Part shown: positions 40,201 to 51,992 of the stretch, one piece after another | How the letters are laid out: each line of letters begins with the position of its first letter | Position numbering within the stretch: position 1 is the stretch's first letter | Notes under the pieces: generated by a model | Told to the model about the DNA's origin: nothing | What the model saw: the letters and a program-made list of their open reading frames with translations, nothing else | The model's database searches: none | NCBI GenBank assembly: GCA_013397115.1 | Contig: VWZW01004616.1 | Location: 810,420-874,419 of the forward strand | DNA: 64,000 nt | Direction of reading: 5' to 3' | From: Edolisoma coerulescens | Lineage: Eukaryota; Chordata; Aves; Passeriformes; Campephagidae | Made by a program: the position numbers and the translations under genes

Positions 40201-43145
40201 CTGCCAGAACCAGCCTATATGAACCTCTGATAGCTCTGTTTTACAGGCAGGGAACTGAGAAGTGGCCTAAACTGTCTCGAGAGTGCATGGTTTGTCTCCC
40301 ACCTGACCCAGGCCTCTTGCGTGAAAACAAGAGCAGGAAGGAGGGGGCACTCATCCATTTGTCCCCACCCGGGGAGTGCTTTTGGACTTTTCAGTGAAGA
40401 ACACCGTGGGCTGAGAGTTCTTGTGGTGTTCTTACCTCTAATCCATAGCCCAAATGCCTTTTCTCTTTCAGGGCAGATCTCTCAAAGAGCTTCTCATTTC
40501 ATGGATTGCCATGAATTTTGGCAGCATCCAAGAACTGCAGAGTCTTCTGCCCTCCTACCCTAAGGCTCTTGTTGCCAGTAATGTTTTTTGGTCTACAGTG
40601 ATTTTGCAGCCAACCAGCATCCTGACATCTACAGTGGATTATTTCTGTGACATGATGACATGAGTTTTGTCCTGCACAACACAACGCATCAACAGAAACT
40701 GGAGAAATGTACCAGGAAATGTACCAGGGAAAGTAGGGTCTCCCTGACTGGGTAACAGCTACTGCTGGCAGAGCAAGTGGTACAGCCTGCCAAGGAGTCC
40801 CAGCCAGGCTCCTGTTAGAGAAAAGCTTCCATGGAAAGCACAAGGTAAGGATGTTCCTGCTTAAACTGAACACCCACTTTGTGATCAGCTGTGAGTTGCC
40901 GTGGTTTGGCAAACCTATGCAATATCATTAGCATTATTTGGACATGCTTCAGTTTCCTGCTCTTACTGATTTCCTTCTTAAGTTTTGAGAGACTTCACCA
41001 AGAACCTGTCAACCATCACAGAAGGTCAAGCAGCTTCTTACCACAAAAGCAGCATGCTTACCACACCCTTGAGAAAAGACAAAGTTGAACAAACTCAGGC
41101 ATAGTTACCAATACATCAAGAAGAGGCATATGTGTTGGAGCTTTTTAAAGGAAAAGTGCTACGACCCAGATTAGCCAGTTCTTCATTTAGTTTCAATTAG
41201 AGTTGGAAACCAATTCAGACTAAACATTTTAATTGATGAATATAGTCCCTTCATGCCAGAAGTTGCCCGTAAACAGACTATGACTTCTCCAGAAATACGT
41301 ACTATTAGCTGAAAGTTTTCCACAAGTAAACATCTGTCTGTGACTGGCTCACAAGTTGTTCACCACAACTATTTGTTCATGTATCTGAGATCCAATATTT
41401 TAGCTACCCAATTAGTTAGCCACAGTCACATGGCACTTCGTGTCTCTTTAGCCACATCTGACTGCCTACAGGAGCAGCTTCAGCACAATGCTTTTTGAAA
41501 ATACTGTATTTACATGATTAATCAGCACTGGCTTGCAGCAAATGCTGTCAAAAACAAAAGCTCACCCCACCAGTGGCTTTGATATTAGGAAACATGATAA
41601 AATTCTAATAGGTTTAGCATTAACCGAAGTCTTAGAAGAATTCTTCACTCAACTCTGGTTTCAGCCTAATTTGGCACACTTTTAACCTATGTTCGTAAAG
41701 AACTAAGGCTTCTGTAGTCATAGCAATATCGGTGTATACCTTTGCATATGTATCCCTAATAATGTTTTAATCCCCTGGCCAGTTTTTCTCAGATTTGACA
41801 GAGGACAGATGAAGACATAAATTTCATATTTCAGGGAAAGACATGACTGTACAGGAGCTACTGAATTTTTTCGTGCCACCAAAAAAGACAGTGTAGGCCT
41901 TCCCTTACTAGAAGGGGCCCAGAAACTCCAAGTTTGAGCCTCAGCAATTTGAAGCAAATCAAGTTTCACTGGCACTATTACCCACCAACTCATGGATTAT
42001 CTTCATTTGCAGCATACAAACTAGGTGCAAACTTGGACTTAATTTAGAAAAGGAAATATGTTCTGTTTCAGGTTTTTTGTTCTTTTTGATAATGCCCCAG
42101 CCTTTACATATTCTTTCTCTAGTCAATCTCCTTTGCCAGTTTCAGATGCATCCTCTCATCTACGGGCTTTCAGCAATGCACCTTGAACAACCTTGTAATA
42201 AAAGCCTTTATGAAGAATGGAGACTTGTTACTCTTGTCCTTTCAAGTGCCATGAGCAGAAGCTGAAGGAGCAGAAGTAGGAAACCCCTGTGGTCTTGCAG
42301 TATGGGTGGGATAAAGCTACATTTCAGAAATTGTGTTAAAGTTTGGAGTAAAATGCTGAGTAATTATCATTTGAGCATCTTTTCCATGCAGATGTCATCT
42401 GCTTTAGTGGTAGGAAGTGCAAGTCAGCCTTTATTTTCAGCCAGAATAGGCTTGTTTTCAATCAGCATGATTGAAATACATGATTTTACAGTCTGTAGAT
42501 AAGAAAGTGTATTATCTTCCTACATGGGAGCACCGAAACTGAAGGCTGGAGAAAAGATGAAGGACTTTTCAAAATCCTAGTCTGTCTCTGACTTGTCTTG
42601 CATCAAAATGTAATGCAATACAGGAAGGAACTCTGTTAAACCCTGTTCAAGTATTTTTGAAAACCTCACCCACATTTTTATAGTGTTAGTTTATGTTACT
42701 CCAGTTTGCCTACAAACTTAAAACAACTTTTTGGTAATTACACAAGTCTCAGGACATCATGACCTATGAAATGAACTATTGAACCTCCTTCATTGTTAAA
42801 TATTGCCTTTAAAGATTTTTGAAGTTTCATGTTGGAATCCGCTTTCCCAGTTTCCCAGCCGTCTCTAAATATTACCATGGTTTTACCATGCTTATGGGGA
42901 TAATAAGGCATACACTGATTCAGACAGGACCCTTGGGTGGTTTGCTTGAACTGCTGGAACTGCCAATATGACAGAGGTGGATTTCTCTGTTCTTCAAAGT
43001 CTATGTTCTGAAAACAAGAGTTTAATTTGTTTTACGGGGGGCAGAACTGTGCCCATTCCAACCCATTAAATAGGACAGGTAATGACATAAATAGAGAAGA
43101 TGTTGGCCCAGAAACTGCTTATTCAAGAAACTGTTTCAAGAAGGT
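37251..43145. other. Gene-free stretch, possible MIR-like relic and conserved-looking parts
   Basis: No gene was supported. Points of note are a weak MIR-like sequence near 40234-40320, a 12-base tandem duplication at 40704-40727 and an A/T-rich palindrome cluster near 41500-41525. The 137-codon minus frame at 40499-40912 lacks domains and splice sites. Confidence 0.5.
40704..40727. repeat. Perfect 12-base tandem duplication
   Basis: GAAATGTACCAG occurs twice back to back (40704-40715 and 40716-40727). Looks like a recent replication-slippage event. Confidence 0.85.
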
Positions 43146-44805
43146 AGAATCACAGAATCGTTAAGATTGGAGAAGACCTTTAAGACATACAAGTCCAACC
43201 ATCAATCAAGCACCACCACCGTGTTCACCATTAAACCATGTCCTCAAGTGCCATATCCATTCATTTTTTGAACACTTCCAGGGATGGTGACTCCACCACT
43301 TCCCTGTTCCAATGCTTTACAACCCTGTCTGCAAATAATTTTTTTCTAATATCCTCCCCTGATGCAACTTGAGGCCATTTCCTCTTGTCCTGTCACTAGT
43401 TGCCTCAGCAAAGAGACTGACACTCACCTTTCAGGTAGTTGTAGAGAGCAACAAGGTCTTCCCTGAGCCTCCTTTTCTCCTGGCTAAACAACCCCAGCTC
43501 CCTCAGCCACTCATCATAAGACATGTGCTCCAGACCCCTCACCAGCTTTGTTGTCCTGCTCTGGACTCACTCCAGTGCCTCAATGAGGGGCCCAGAAGTG
43601 GACATAGGAGTCAAGGTGCGGCCTCAGCAGTCGAATACAGGGGGACAATCACTGTCCTGGTCCTGCTGGTCACTCTATTTCTGTCACAGGCCAGGATGCC
43701 ATTGGCCTTCTTGGCCACCTGGGCACAGCTGGCTCATGTTTAGCCATCTGTCAACCAGCACTTCCGGGTCCTTTTTCCTCAGGCAGGTTTCCAGCTACTC
43801 ATCCTCCAGCCTGTAGTGCTTCATGGGATTGCTGTGACCCAAGTGCAAGACTCAGCTTGTTGTATTATTGAACCTCATACAATTGGCCCTGGCTCATTGA
43901 TCCAGCCTTCCTCTGCAGAGGATCCCTCTGCAGAAACTTCCTACCCTCCAGCAGATGGACACCCCCACAACCTTGGTGTTGTCTGTGAACTCACGGTGCA
44001 CTCAATCCCCTCATCCAGGTCATCCATGATGATGTTAAACAGGACTGGCCCCAGCACAGAGCCTTGGGGTGCCCCACTAGTGACTGGCCACTAGCTGGAT
44101 TTGACTCCATTCACAGTCAGTCTCTGGGCCCAGCCATCCAGTCAGTTTTTTACCCAGAGCAGAATGCATCCATCCATAACAGGGGAAGACAATTTCTCCA
44201 GGAGAATATTGTGGGAAATGGTGTCAAGTGCTTTACTAAAGTCCAGGTAGACAACAGCCACAGCCTTTCCCTCATCCACTAGGCAGGTCACTTGGTCGTA
44301 AAAGGAGATCAGGTCAGTCAAGGAGGGTCTACCCTTCACAAACCCATGCAGGCTGGGCCTCATCTCCTGGTTGTCCCGTACTTGTTGCATGATGGCACTT
44401 AAGACGATTTTACTCCATGACCTTACCTGGCACTGAGGTCAGGCTGACAGGCCTGTAGCTCTCTGGATCCTCCTTCCACTCCTGCTGATAGATGGGCATC
44501 ACATTTGCCAACTTCCAGTCATCTATGACCTACCTGGTTGACCAGGACTGCTAGCAAATGATTGAAAGTGGCTTAGTGAGCTCTTCTGCCAGCTCCCTCA
44601 GTACTCTTGGGCTATCCAGCCCCATGGACTTGTGCTGGTCTAAGTTCCATAGCAGTTCACTGACCATTCCCTTCTGGATTGTGGGGGCTTCATTCTGGTC
44701 CCTGTCTCTGTCTTCCAGCTCAGGGGACTGGGTACCTTGACAACAACTGGTCTTACTATTATATGCTGATGTTAGCACCTGAGGCCAAAGGTATTCCAAC
44801 ACTTT
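43146..44805 (-). mobile_element. CR1 LINE, 1.66 kb, 5'-truncated (CR1-J-like)
   Basis: The largest transposon in the window, inserted on the minus strand. Its 3' end is at 43146, where the plus strand reads AGAATCACAGAATCG, followed by the CCAACCATCAATCAAGCACC segment typical of a common avian CR1 family (CR1-J by recollection). Going upstream in the element, the 3' untranslated region is followed by the reverse transcriptase, which is traceable to about 44805, where similarity to CR1 stops. The 5' half, with the rest of ORF2 and all of ORF1, is missing, which is the usual outcome of incomplete target-primed reverse transcription. The coding part carries stops and frameshifts. Divergence from the family pattern appears moderate. 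Confidence 0.95.
43440..44805 (-). pseudogene. Broken CR1 reverse transcriptase (ORF2 C-terminal half)
   Basis: Reverse transcriptase of a non-LTR retrotransposon, which in active elements copies its RNA at the target site. Visible on the minus strand are RVLRELAEELTKPLS (about 44557-44620), GRPSLTDLISFYDQV (about 44290-44340), motif A as YLDFSKALD (44223-44249, first Asp kept), and motif B as PQGSVLGPVLFN (about 44040-44075). Damage: a stop replaces Trp in the WVKNWLDG segment (stop codon 44142-44144), a second stop lies at 44091-44093, and a short deletion shifts the frame just before the catalytic motif. That motif reads FTDNT instead of FADDT (43972-43989). Further frame changes follow to about 43440. 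The copy is inactive and not a host gene. Confidence 0.92.
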
Positions 44806-47800
44806 CAGGACAATGGTTTTAAAAATCTCCAGACATAAATTGGACCCCCAACTTCTTCATGACTAAGTAATTACAAATGAACATTACTAAAATTACTGTT
44901 TGAAAGATTAGCAATTTTATTTTGGAGGTGCTCCTCATTTTAGTATTTCTCTCAGAAAGATACTGGATAAGTTGCACTGGAGAATGTATAAATCAAGAAA
45001 ATCTTAGAGAACTCTGCAGAGACATGTCTCCAGAAGCCCCCAGTAGCAGAATTGGACACCTTCCCTAGAGACATCTTTTCTGGTTTGTTTTTGTTTTCTC
45101 TAGGTTCCCTTCCCATTCTCTCCACACCCATGAGGGCATTTGCTTCTGAGTAATTTTGAAAAGTCTGGATTTCAGTTATTAAACGTTTCTGTTTTTTATC
45201 CTCTGAGAGCTTTGCCAAGGTGCTCGCAGCTTGAAAGCCAGTCATTCAACTCCACTGTTCAGCCTCAGCAAGCAGCAAGTGACAGAGAGTATTTTCCACC
45301 TATAAGCCTTTGGGAGTCCAAACCTCTCATGGCAGGGAGCCCACTGAGTTTAAGGAGAGCACAAAAGCAGGGAAATTTTGAGGACTAAGACAGCTTTTTA
45401 TTGCATGGCATAAAAAAGGGGTTGCAGATTGCTCACATCTGGTGCTGTGTTGAATGTGAGAGCAGTCCCTTCCAGTCTGGAGTGTTCCCAAGTGGTCACA
45501 CCAAGGGGCATCTATAAATCTGGTATTTATTCTGCTCCCCTTGGTCTGAGAGGAGGACACAGGCAGAACCCAAGCAGCAAGACATACTCTCACAGCCCCA
45601 TCCACATGCATTCAGTAGTTCCTGTTACAGGAGTCATTCCTGCACCCCCCTGCCAGCTCCTCCAGGAACCCCAGTGGAATAGGAAGGGAAAGTCACCCAA
45701 GGGACAACCTGACTGCTTGGAAAGAGAGGGCAGAGGGAAGTGGCCCAGCCCCAGCCCTAGCCCTGCTGCTCCTCACCTTCCTTCTTAGCATGGGGGCCTC
45801 AAGCATGCTGAGCCTTCCCCACAGATCAGGATGTACAGTGCAGTGGATTTTGTGGTGAGCTGGATAAGTGCACTGTACTGGGGTGACTCAGAGAACATGT
45901 CATCTGTGGCATGAAAAATTGTGTTTACTGAGAGACGCTGCCCAAAACAGCATCCTTCTGGAGACAACTCACCAGTTTGGAAGGACACTCGCAGTACTCT
46001 TGGGATGCCACACAAGAATGTGTTAAGATCCTCTCTGATGTTCATTTAAGTTGTGGCTTTCTGTTGAAGTAATGAACAGCCACGCTCTGGGTTTTATTAA
46101 TTTTCTGGTGCAGGATACGACCACATGCATCATTCCATCTCCTCCTGCTCTTTTGGCAGGTGCTTCACTACCATCTGTTGTCCTAGCCCCAGAGGACCCA
46201 GACCCCTTCATCAAAGGACAGCAGTGGGAAGCAGACAATCATATGCTCTTTTAATGACTCAGACATCAGCATGATGTCCTTTGCACCATGGTTGTTAACA
46301 AAACAATTAATAAGGGTCGAAAGAGAATGACAAGATATAAAAGCATCAGCATGACCTTGTCAAGAACCGACTGCCTCAGACCAATCTAGTTTCTTCCTCT
46401 GAAGGGATAAGCCATCTGGAGAATAAAGGGGAAACAAGCAAAATTTTCTTGCTTTGAGTTTTTTACACTCTCCACCCTGATTTTCTTTTGTGAAAAAAAG
46501 GTGAAATAGTCTCTGTTGAACCACCATGCACAACCTGTTTTAAAACCATGTGCAAGGTGCAGTTGTCTGTGTGTCATGCTGTCCAATGAAACAGATATCT
46601 TCAAAAAGGAAATCCTGAGGTCTGATCTGTATCTTTTTCTATTTCCTATTTGGATCTGGGCATAGAGAGAACTCCTGTGAAATTTATCCACAAGACAGAC
46701 AAGAGCAGGCACCAAATCTGAAATTATTTTGATAAAAAAGAGAGACAGTACCAAAATTGCATTAGAATAATTTTTATTTTTGATCATGTATAGCTATTTG
46801 ACCTTTCTCTGTAACATTCTTACCTGGCTGAATGCTCTCCTCTTTGTATCTGTGCCTTTCACTTCTGCCTCGTAACACTTTCACAAGTTCCCTATATAGC
46901 TTAAGGCAGAGGGCAAGAAGAAATCCACCTAATTTTTGGCAAAGGAGGTTTTGGATCAATATGAGAGAAGATTGTGATGGAGACATGGTGGGATCTTGTC
47001 TACTGGAAGCTCTGAAGAGCAGATGTGATGAACATCTGTTAGGCTTGATCTCCCAGGGCTAAATCAGTCCCACATTCCAATGGTTAACTTTAAGAGAACA
47101 GCTGTGGATCCAGCAGTTGCACCAAGGACATGTGTCTCGTGAAGTTGCAGAGCTATTGACTGTATTATAAAATCAACAGCTGGGTTTTATTGAAAAAAAA
47201 GCAATATTTCCCATCTTTCCCTGCACAGAGGCAAACAAATCATGCTGCATCTGTGCTTTGGTCAAAGAGAAAAGCTTCTGCTATTAAAGTATGATTGTAT
47301 TAATTTAGAAGGTCTTCACAGGTACGTTCATGTGTATACATGGCTCTAGGTATATTTCTAGTCGACATTTCAGGAGAAATTAATAGAAGTGGACATTTTG
47401 CACACCTCACTGACCTTCTCAGGACAGCTGTAGAGATGGAGCCAATCAGCTTAGACAGCATTTTCACTGGTTGAACTATCCATGCCAAAGCTTGTGCTGG
47501 GCCTCCTAGCAGTGGAGGAAAATTCAAAGTGGCTGTCACAAGAAGGAGGGGCAGGTCTGGAGCCACGAGACTTTATCATGCCTGTTACAGGAGAGAAAAA
47601 GGGAGGGAGAAGGAATGGCAAGAAATGACCTCTACATCTGTTACATTCCCATCCCTCCTGTCACATCTTCAGAGGTGGCAGATCCAGCACTGAAAAAAAT
47701 GCACAATGGAGCCTTGACCACTTGGCTGCAATCTTCACTTGACTGCTTCTCTCCATTACTTGTGTCCAGAGTCTGACTTGTCCCACTTTGCTTTTTGGGT

Positions 47801-50800
47801 GACTTATGAATTATGTCAATTAAATCCTCCTGGGACATTTGTATGAGCAGAGCCCAGCTGTAGGCTACGATGCCAAGTGCTGGCTCTCTGAAAGCTCCCA
47901 ATGGGACACCAAAACCAAATGCTGCAAATAGCACGATTCTCTGTGTGTAATGCCTGGCTGAGTAGCTTCCAAGTGCTGTATCACACTCTGAAGGAATGGT
48001 GTTTCTGCATTGGGCTGTCAGTGTCTTCAAATAGGAGGTTCTGGAACAGCAGGTTTTCGGCAACTTGTGTCCTGGGGGTTGGCAAGAGCTCTGCCAGGCA
48101 GGACAGACACCATGGCTTTAACTTCATGGTAGAAACTAAGAATTCCTCTATTTCCTGATGAGGAAAAGTTTGCTTGTCTGAATGCTTGTGGTGGCTATTT
48201 CAGAAGAGATTAATACAACTCACTCTCATTTTACTGCTCTTGATGGTAAACCATTCCCATGCTGCTAGGACTGGTGGAGTATAAAACCCCACAGAACGGA
48301 ATCATTACAGCAACACAACTAAGGCTGTGAAGACCATTTTTCACCTATTTCACTAAGTTTATAGCACAAGAAAGCAGCCTTTAGAAATATAAATCCCTGT
48401 GTTCTTACAATTAACAAACGTTTCATTTATTTTGTGGGCCTTTATGGACCTGGCTATAATACTCCTTCAGTTTTAATCTTTGACCGTTTTCCAGCAAAAT
48501 ATTCAAAAAGCTTTTTAAAAATGAGAGCAAACTGGCTGAAGGAAAGCACATCAGGCCAATCTCACCTGTTAATAAATAAGGTTTCTTTAGAACTTGAATG
48601 TCTCAAACACTATGCAATCCATTTTGGTATGCTTGCTGAAGATGCTTGTTCATTAATTCAGAGCTAAGTTTTTCAAGTTTACAGAAAACTTGGCAGCACC
48701 CTAAAATACTCTAATTTGATGGCATTTCTTTCCTGGTCTGCCAGCTCGAAATTTAGAGAGGATGGCGTCTCCATGGCTGTGCCTGCTGGTGACTGGGTGT
48801 CTCAAGGGACTTGTCAGCAGATGACAGAAAATCCTCATGTCTGCAGCTCAGCTCATCACTGAAGTTGGAGTTATGGGAGGACCATTCAGTAGCTGTCACT
48901 CGCTGGAGGAGCACCAGAGATGTTGAAATGATGGTTTACAGGAAGTCATGTGGGATTTGGCCATCTTCCATTCACTGTAAGCTAAGATATGGGGGAGATA
49001 CTAATTACTGTTTATGCAGCCTCTTGGCAAACTTGGCAGCCTTCTCTGAACCCGTCCTGCAAGCTGACAGCTCCTGATAGAGGCAGGATAAGCCCAGCCT
49101 CAGTCAGTCACAGCACTGCATGTGTTCCCTCCCTTTGAGACCACAGTGGTGCCTCTCCTGCTGCCTGGCCAGGTGGTGATTGGTGTGCATTCCTTGTCAT
49201 CCACTGCTTTAGGTTTTGGAGCCCCACATGCTTGTCTCCCTCAGTCTGAGATTTTTCAAGCTGAGACCAGCAGGGCGATTTGAAGGAAAAGCTGAACCCT
49301 GGGAGCCCTAGATAGGGGAGCAAATTGCAGAGCTTTTTTCTGAAACAACCATCATCTCTCCTTTCCTTTCACTCCGTGGTCCTTTGCATATGGACTGCAG
49401 GGCTATTGCCAAAAGGAAGGCATTTCTCATATCCAGCCAGGCCACCTTCAGCACGTCTTTACACTCCACTCCCGCTGCATTCTTCTCCTCCATTATTCTT
49501 CTGGTATCAGCAAATGGAAAGGTTTAGAGAGAGATGACTGTGGCTGACCCAACACACAAGCCAGCTTATTTTAGAGGGCTGCTATTAACTCTGTGGTTCA
49601 ACACTGGCAGCCAGAAAGGGAGACAAAAAAAAATGGAGAGGATTATTTCCAAGTGAATTCCCGAGAGTGCATTCAATTAGAGATGTTGTTTTTTGACCTT
49701 TCACAGGCTTCATTAAAGCCCCTATCACTTTTCCAGAAAAAACAATTTTGGAAACAGATGGGAATAAATGAAAAATTTATTCCTGCAATGCCACACAGCC
49801 CAAAATGAGGCATCTTGAGTGATCTCTGCTGAGTACCAGTGTTCAGTTAAAAGGATGCTTATGAAGCCTTCATACTGTGAAACACAAATACTTGCCTATA
49901 ACCTACTGGGAGCTGCCTCATAAGAGAAAAAACATGCACTCTATTAACTCAGCTGGTATGAAGTTTAGCATGCAGGCTATAAAGTGGCTTAGAGAGGGGA
50001 GTTTATGGACACTGGTATTAATCACTATGTGCTGACACAAAGTGAGAAAAAACAGGAAAGAATTATTCCTTAGAAACAGCTTTAAAATACACAGGAAAAT
50101 TCCAAGAAAAAGTGGGAAATATGTCTGGGAAAGATCAAAAATTTATTTAGAGGGCCTAAAATCTGAGTTGTTCTGGGGGAATAAGACAATTGTCAAGTCA
50201 GTAGTGCAGGCTGGTACTCAGAAGAGCTCCCATTACTTACAAAAATGAAATACTCCTTAATAGGAGCATGTGTTGTTTTCTAGCCCATGTGTGACTTTGT
50301 TTAAATCCTTTTTGGATCTAGCCTCGAGGGCCTTCTGATATCCGGAAGAGTTGTTTTCCAGGTCGGAGAGCTGGAATGCTTTGTTGGAAGCACTCTACAT
50401 CCCACCTGTGTAATGCTGGGTGTTGTGCTTGTCACACATTGACAGCTGGGCAATGCTCCCCAGTGTATGTCATGGCAAGCTGTCCCCACTGAAAGTGACT
50501 GCGGCCCATTTCTGCGTCTTCATTTTGAGACAACTCTAACTAGTTAAACACTTCAGACAAGGGAATAAATTTGGATTAGGTTCCTTTAACTAATTTTATC
50601 TCTATTCCTATCATATGCTTAATACATTGTTTGTGTAATAAGCTATGGCAGAAATAATTACGGTAATTTGAACCAGCTCTCCTGACAAACCTTCTCTAAA
50701 CTATTTGAAACATGAGAGAGTGAAAATGGTTACAGTCTGTTGCATTTCAGCTAACTACTGAAGAGTTTTGGATATCAGAGCAGGAACAGAATGCAATTCT

Positions 50801-51160
50801 CCTTGTGGAAATCAGTGTAATAAGACTGATATAAACCCAGGCAACCTGCAGTCAGTGGTCACTGAGCAAGCTCAGAAGTTCAGCTCTCTGGAAAACATAT
50901 GAAGCAATTTCCTTGTAATCAGCTGCTTTATTTCTCTGCTAACATTCTTTTGGAGACATTAGCGCTCATATAATGGAAGGCACAGCTAACATGACTAAAT
51001 TGAGCTTCATCTGGAATAACTGTGGTTATTTTATTATACCAGTCACAGTCTGTTTCTGTTGGGTGAGATGTGTTTACTGGTTCTGCCATGACCAACATTA
51101 CTTCACACAGTCTAAAAATTCTTGACATTTTCAGCTGTGTATATTTCTAAATGTCCGCTG
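44806..51160. other. Gene-free stretch, nothing recognised
   Basis: No supported gene or RNA. An AATAAA signal on the minus strand near 45393-45405 (GCCATGCAATAAAAAGCTGT) and open frames upstream of it on that strand (86 codons at 45785-46045, 94 at 45327-45611) do not resemble a known protein. The 140-codon minus frame at 47641-48063 also has no recognised domain. Confidence 0.5.
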
Positions 51161-51175
51161 TAAATAAATAAATAA
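51161..51175. repeat. (TAAA)n microsatellite, short
   Basis: TAAATAAATAAATAA, nearly four tetranucleotide units. Confidence 0.8.
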
Positions 51176-51781
51176 GCCCAAACCATGTCTTCCTATGGAA
51201 CGTTTGCATTTTTAAGGATCTTCACTTTATGTAATGTGTGAACACTTGAAAATCATTCCCTGCCCTATGCCTTTGTGTACTTTACAAATATTTCTTAAGT
51301 AAATTTTAGGGAGGACAAGAGAATAGGGTTTAGAGTTGATCCTAGCACCTTCTTTTACTGCTCATACAAGGCCAGGCACACCAAATGGACACATACTCAG
51401 CTCTATGTAAAAACATTCACTTCTTACTGAAGGGCAATGACAGGAGAGAGGGAGGGAGGAATATTTGAACCTGCTTGTGGAGACTGACACTTTCAAGCAA
51501 AGCTTTTAAGCTTATAATAATTTACTGCTGCTTCTAAGTATCACCCTGTAATCTATCCTTTAAAAGGAAACAAACAACAATAACAACATAAGTTTATAAT
51601 TGACACCATCAGTGAAATCTGCTTCTCTGGAGATGCCACAGGCATGCACTCCCTTCCTCAGCTCTGCAACTACTCAGACACTTTCTGCCTCTCTTATCTG
51701 ACTGCATGATGCTGACACAGGGCTGCCCAGGTGTAAGGCGTGCTGCAGCTGGAGGTGCTTTGTGTTGCATCCCAAACTAAA

Positions 51782-51992
51782 TTCATAGAATCATAGAATG
51801 GTTTGGGTTGGAAGAAACCTTAATGATCATCTAGTTTCAACCCCCATGCCATGGGCAGGGACACCTTCCACTAGACCGGGTTGCTCAGAGCCCCATCCAA
51901 CTTGACCTTGAACACTTCCAGGGATGGGACATCCACAACCTGTCTGGGCAACCTGTTCCAGTGCCTCACCACCCTCACAGTGAAGAATTCCC
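51782..51992 (-). mobile_element. Short CR1 3' end
   Basis: Plus-strand TTCATAGAATCATAGAATGG at the left edge is the complement of the CR1 3' tail. It continues through GGTTTGGGTTGGAAGAAACC, CCATGGGCAGGGACACCTTC, CACTAGACCGGGTTGCTCAG and CCTGTTCCAGTGCCTCACCA, all hallmark CR1 3' UTR segments. Similarity fades shortly after GTGAAGAATTC. Only about 210 bases were inserted, a heavily 5'-truncated copy. It appears well preserved, so it may be one of the younger insertions here. Confidence 0.95.

Noticed and set aside
40454..40663. Possible internal exon after the TTTTCTCTTTCAG tract
   Set aside because: Good acceptor-like tract, but no plausible donor before the stop and no recognised domain.
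43369..44282. Several plus-strand open frames of 70-124 codons
   Set aside because: Antisense of the minus-strand CR1 reverse transcriptase and 3' region.
45390..46045. Minus-strand 3' end with AATAAA near 45400 and an 86-codon frame upstream
   Set aside because: An AATAAA alone is common in A/T-rich DNA; the frame matches no protein I recognise.
47641..48063. 140-codon minus-strand open frame with a hydrophobic middle part
   Set aside because: The single hydrophobic stretch is short, no family is recognised, and no splice or promoter context supports it.
48762..48824. 20-codon signal-peptide-like frame starting ATGGCGTCTCCATGG
   Set aside because: Hydrophobic and with a fair start context, but it ends in a stop after 20 codons and no donor or downstream exon is evident.
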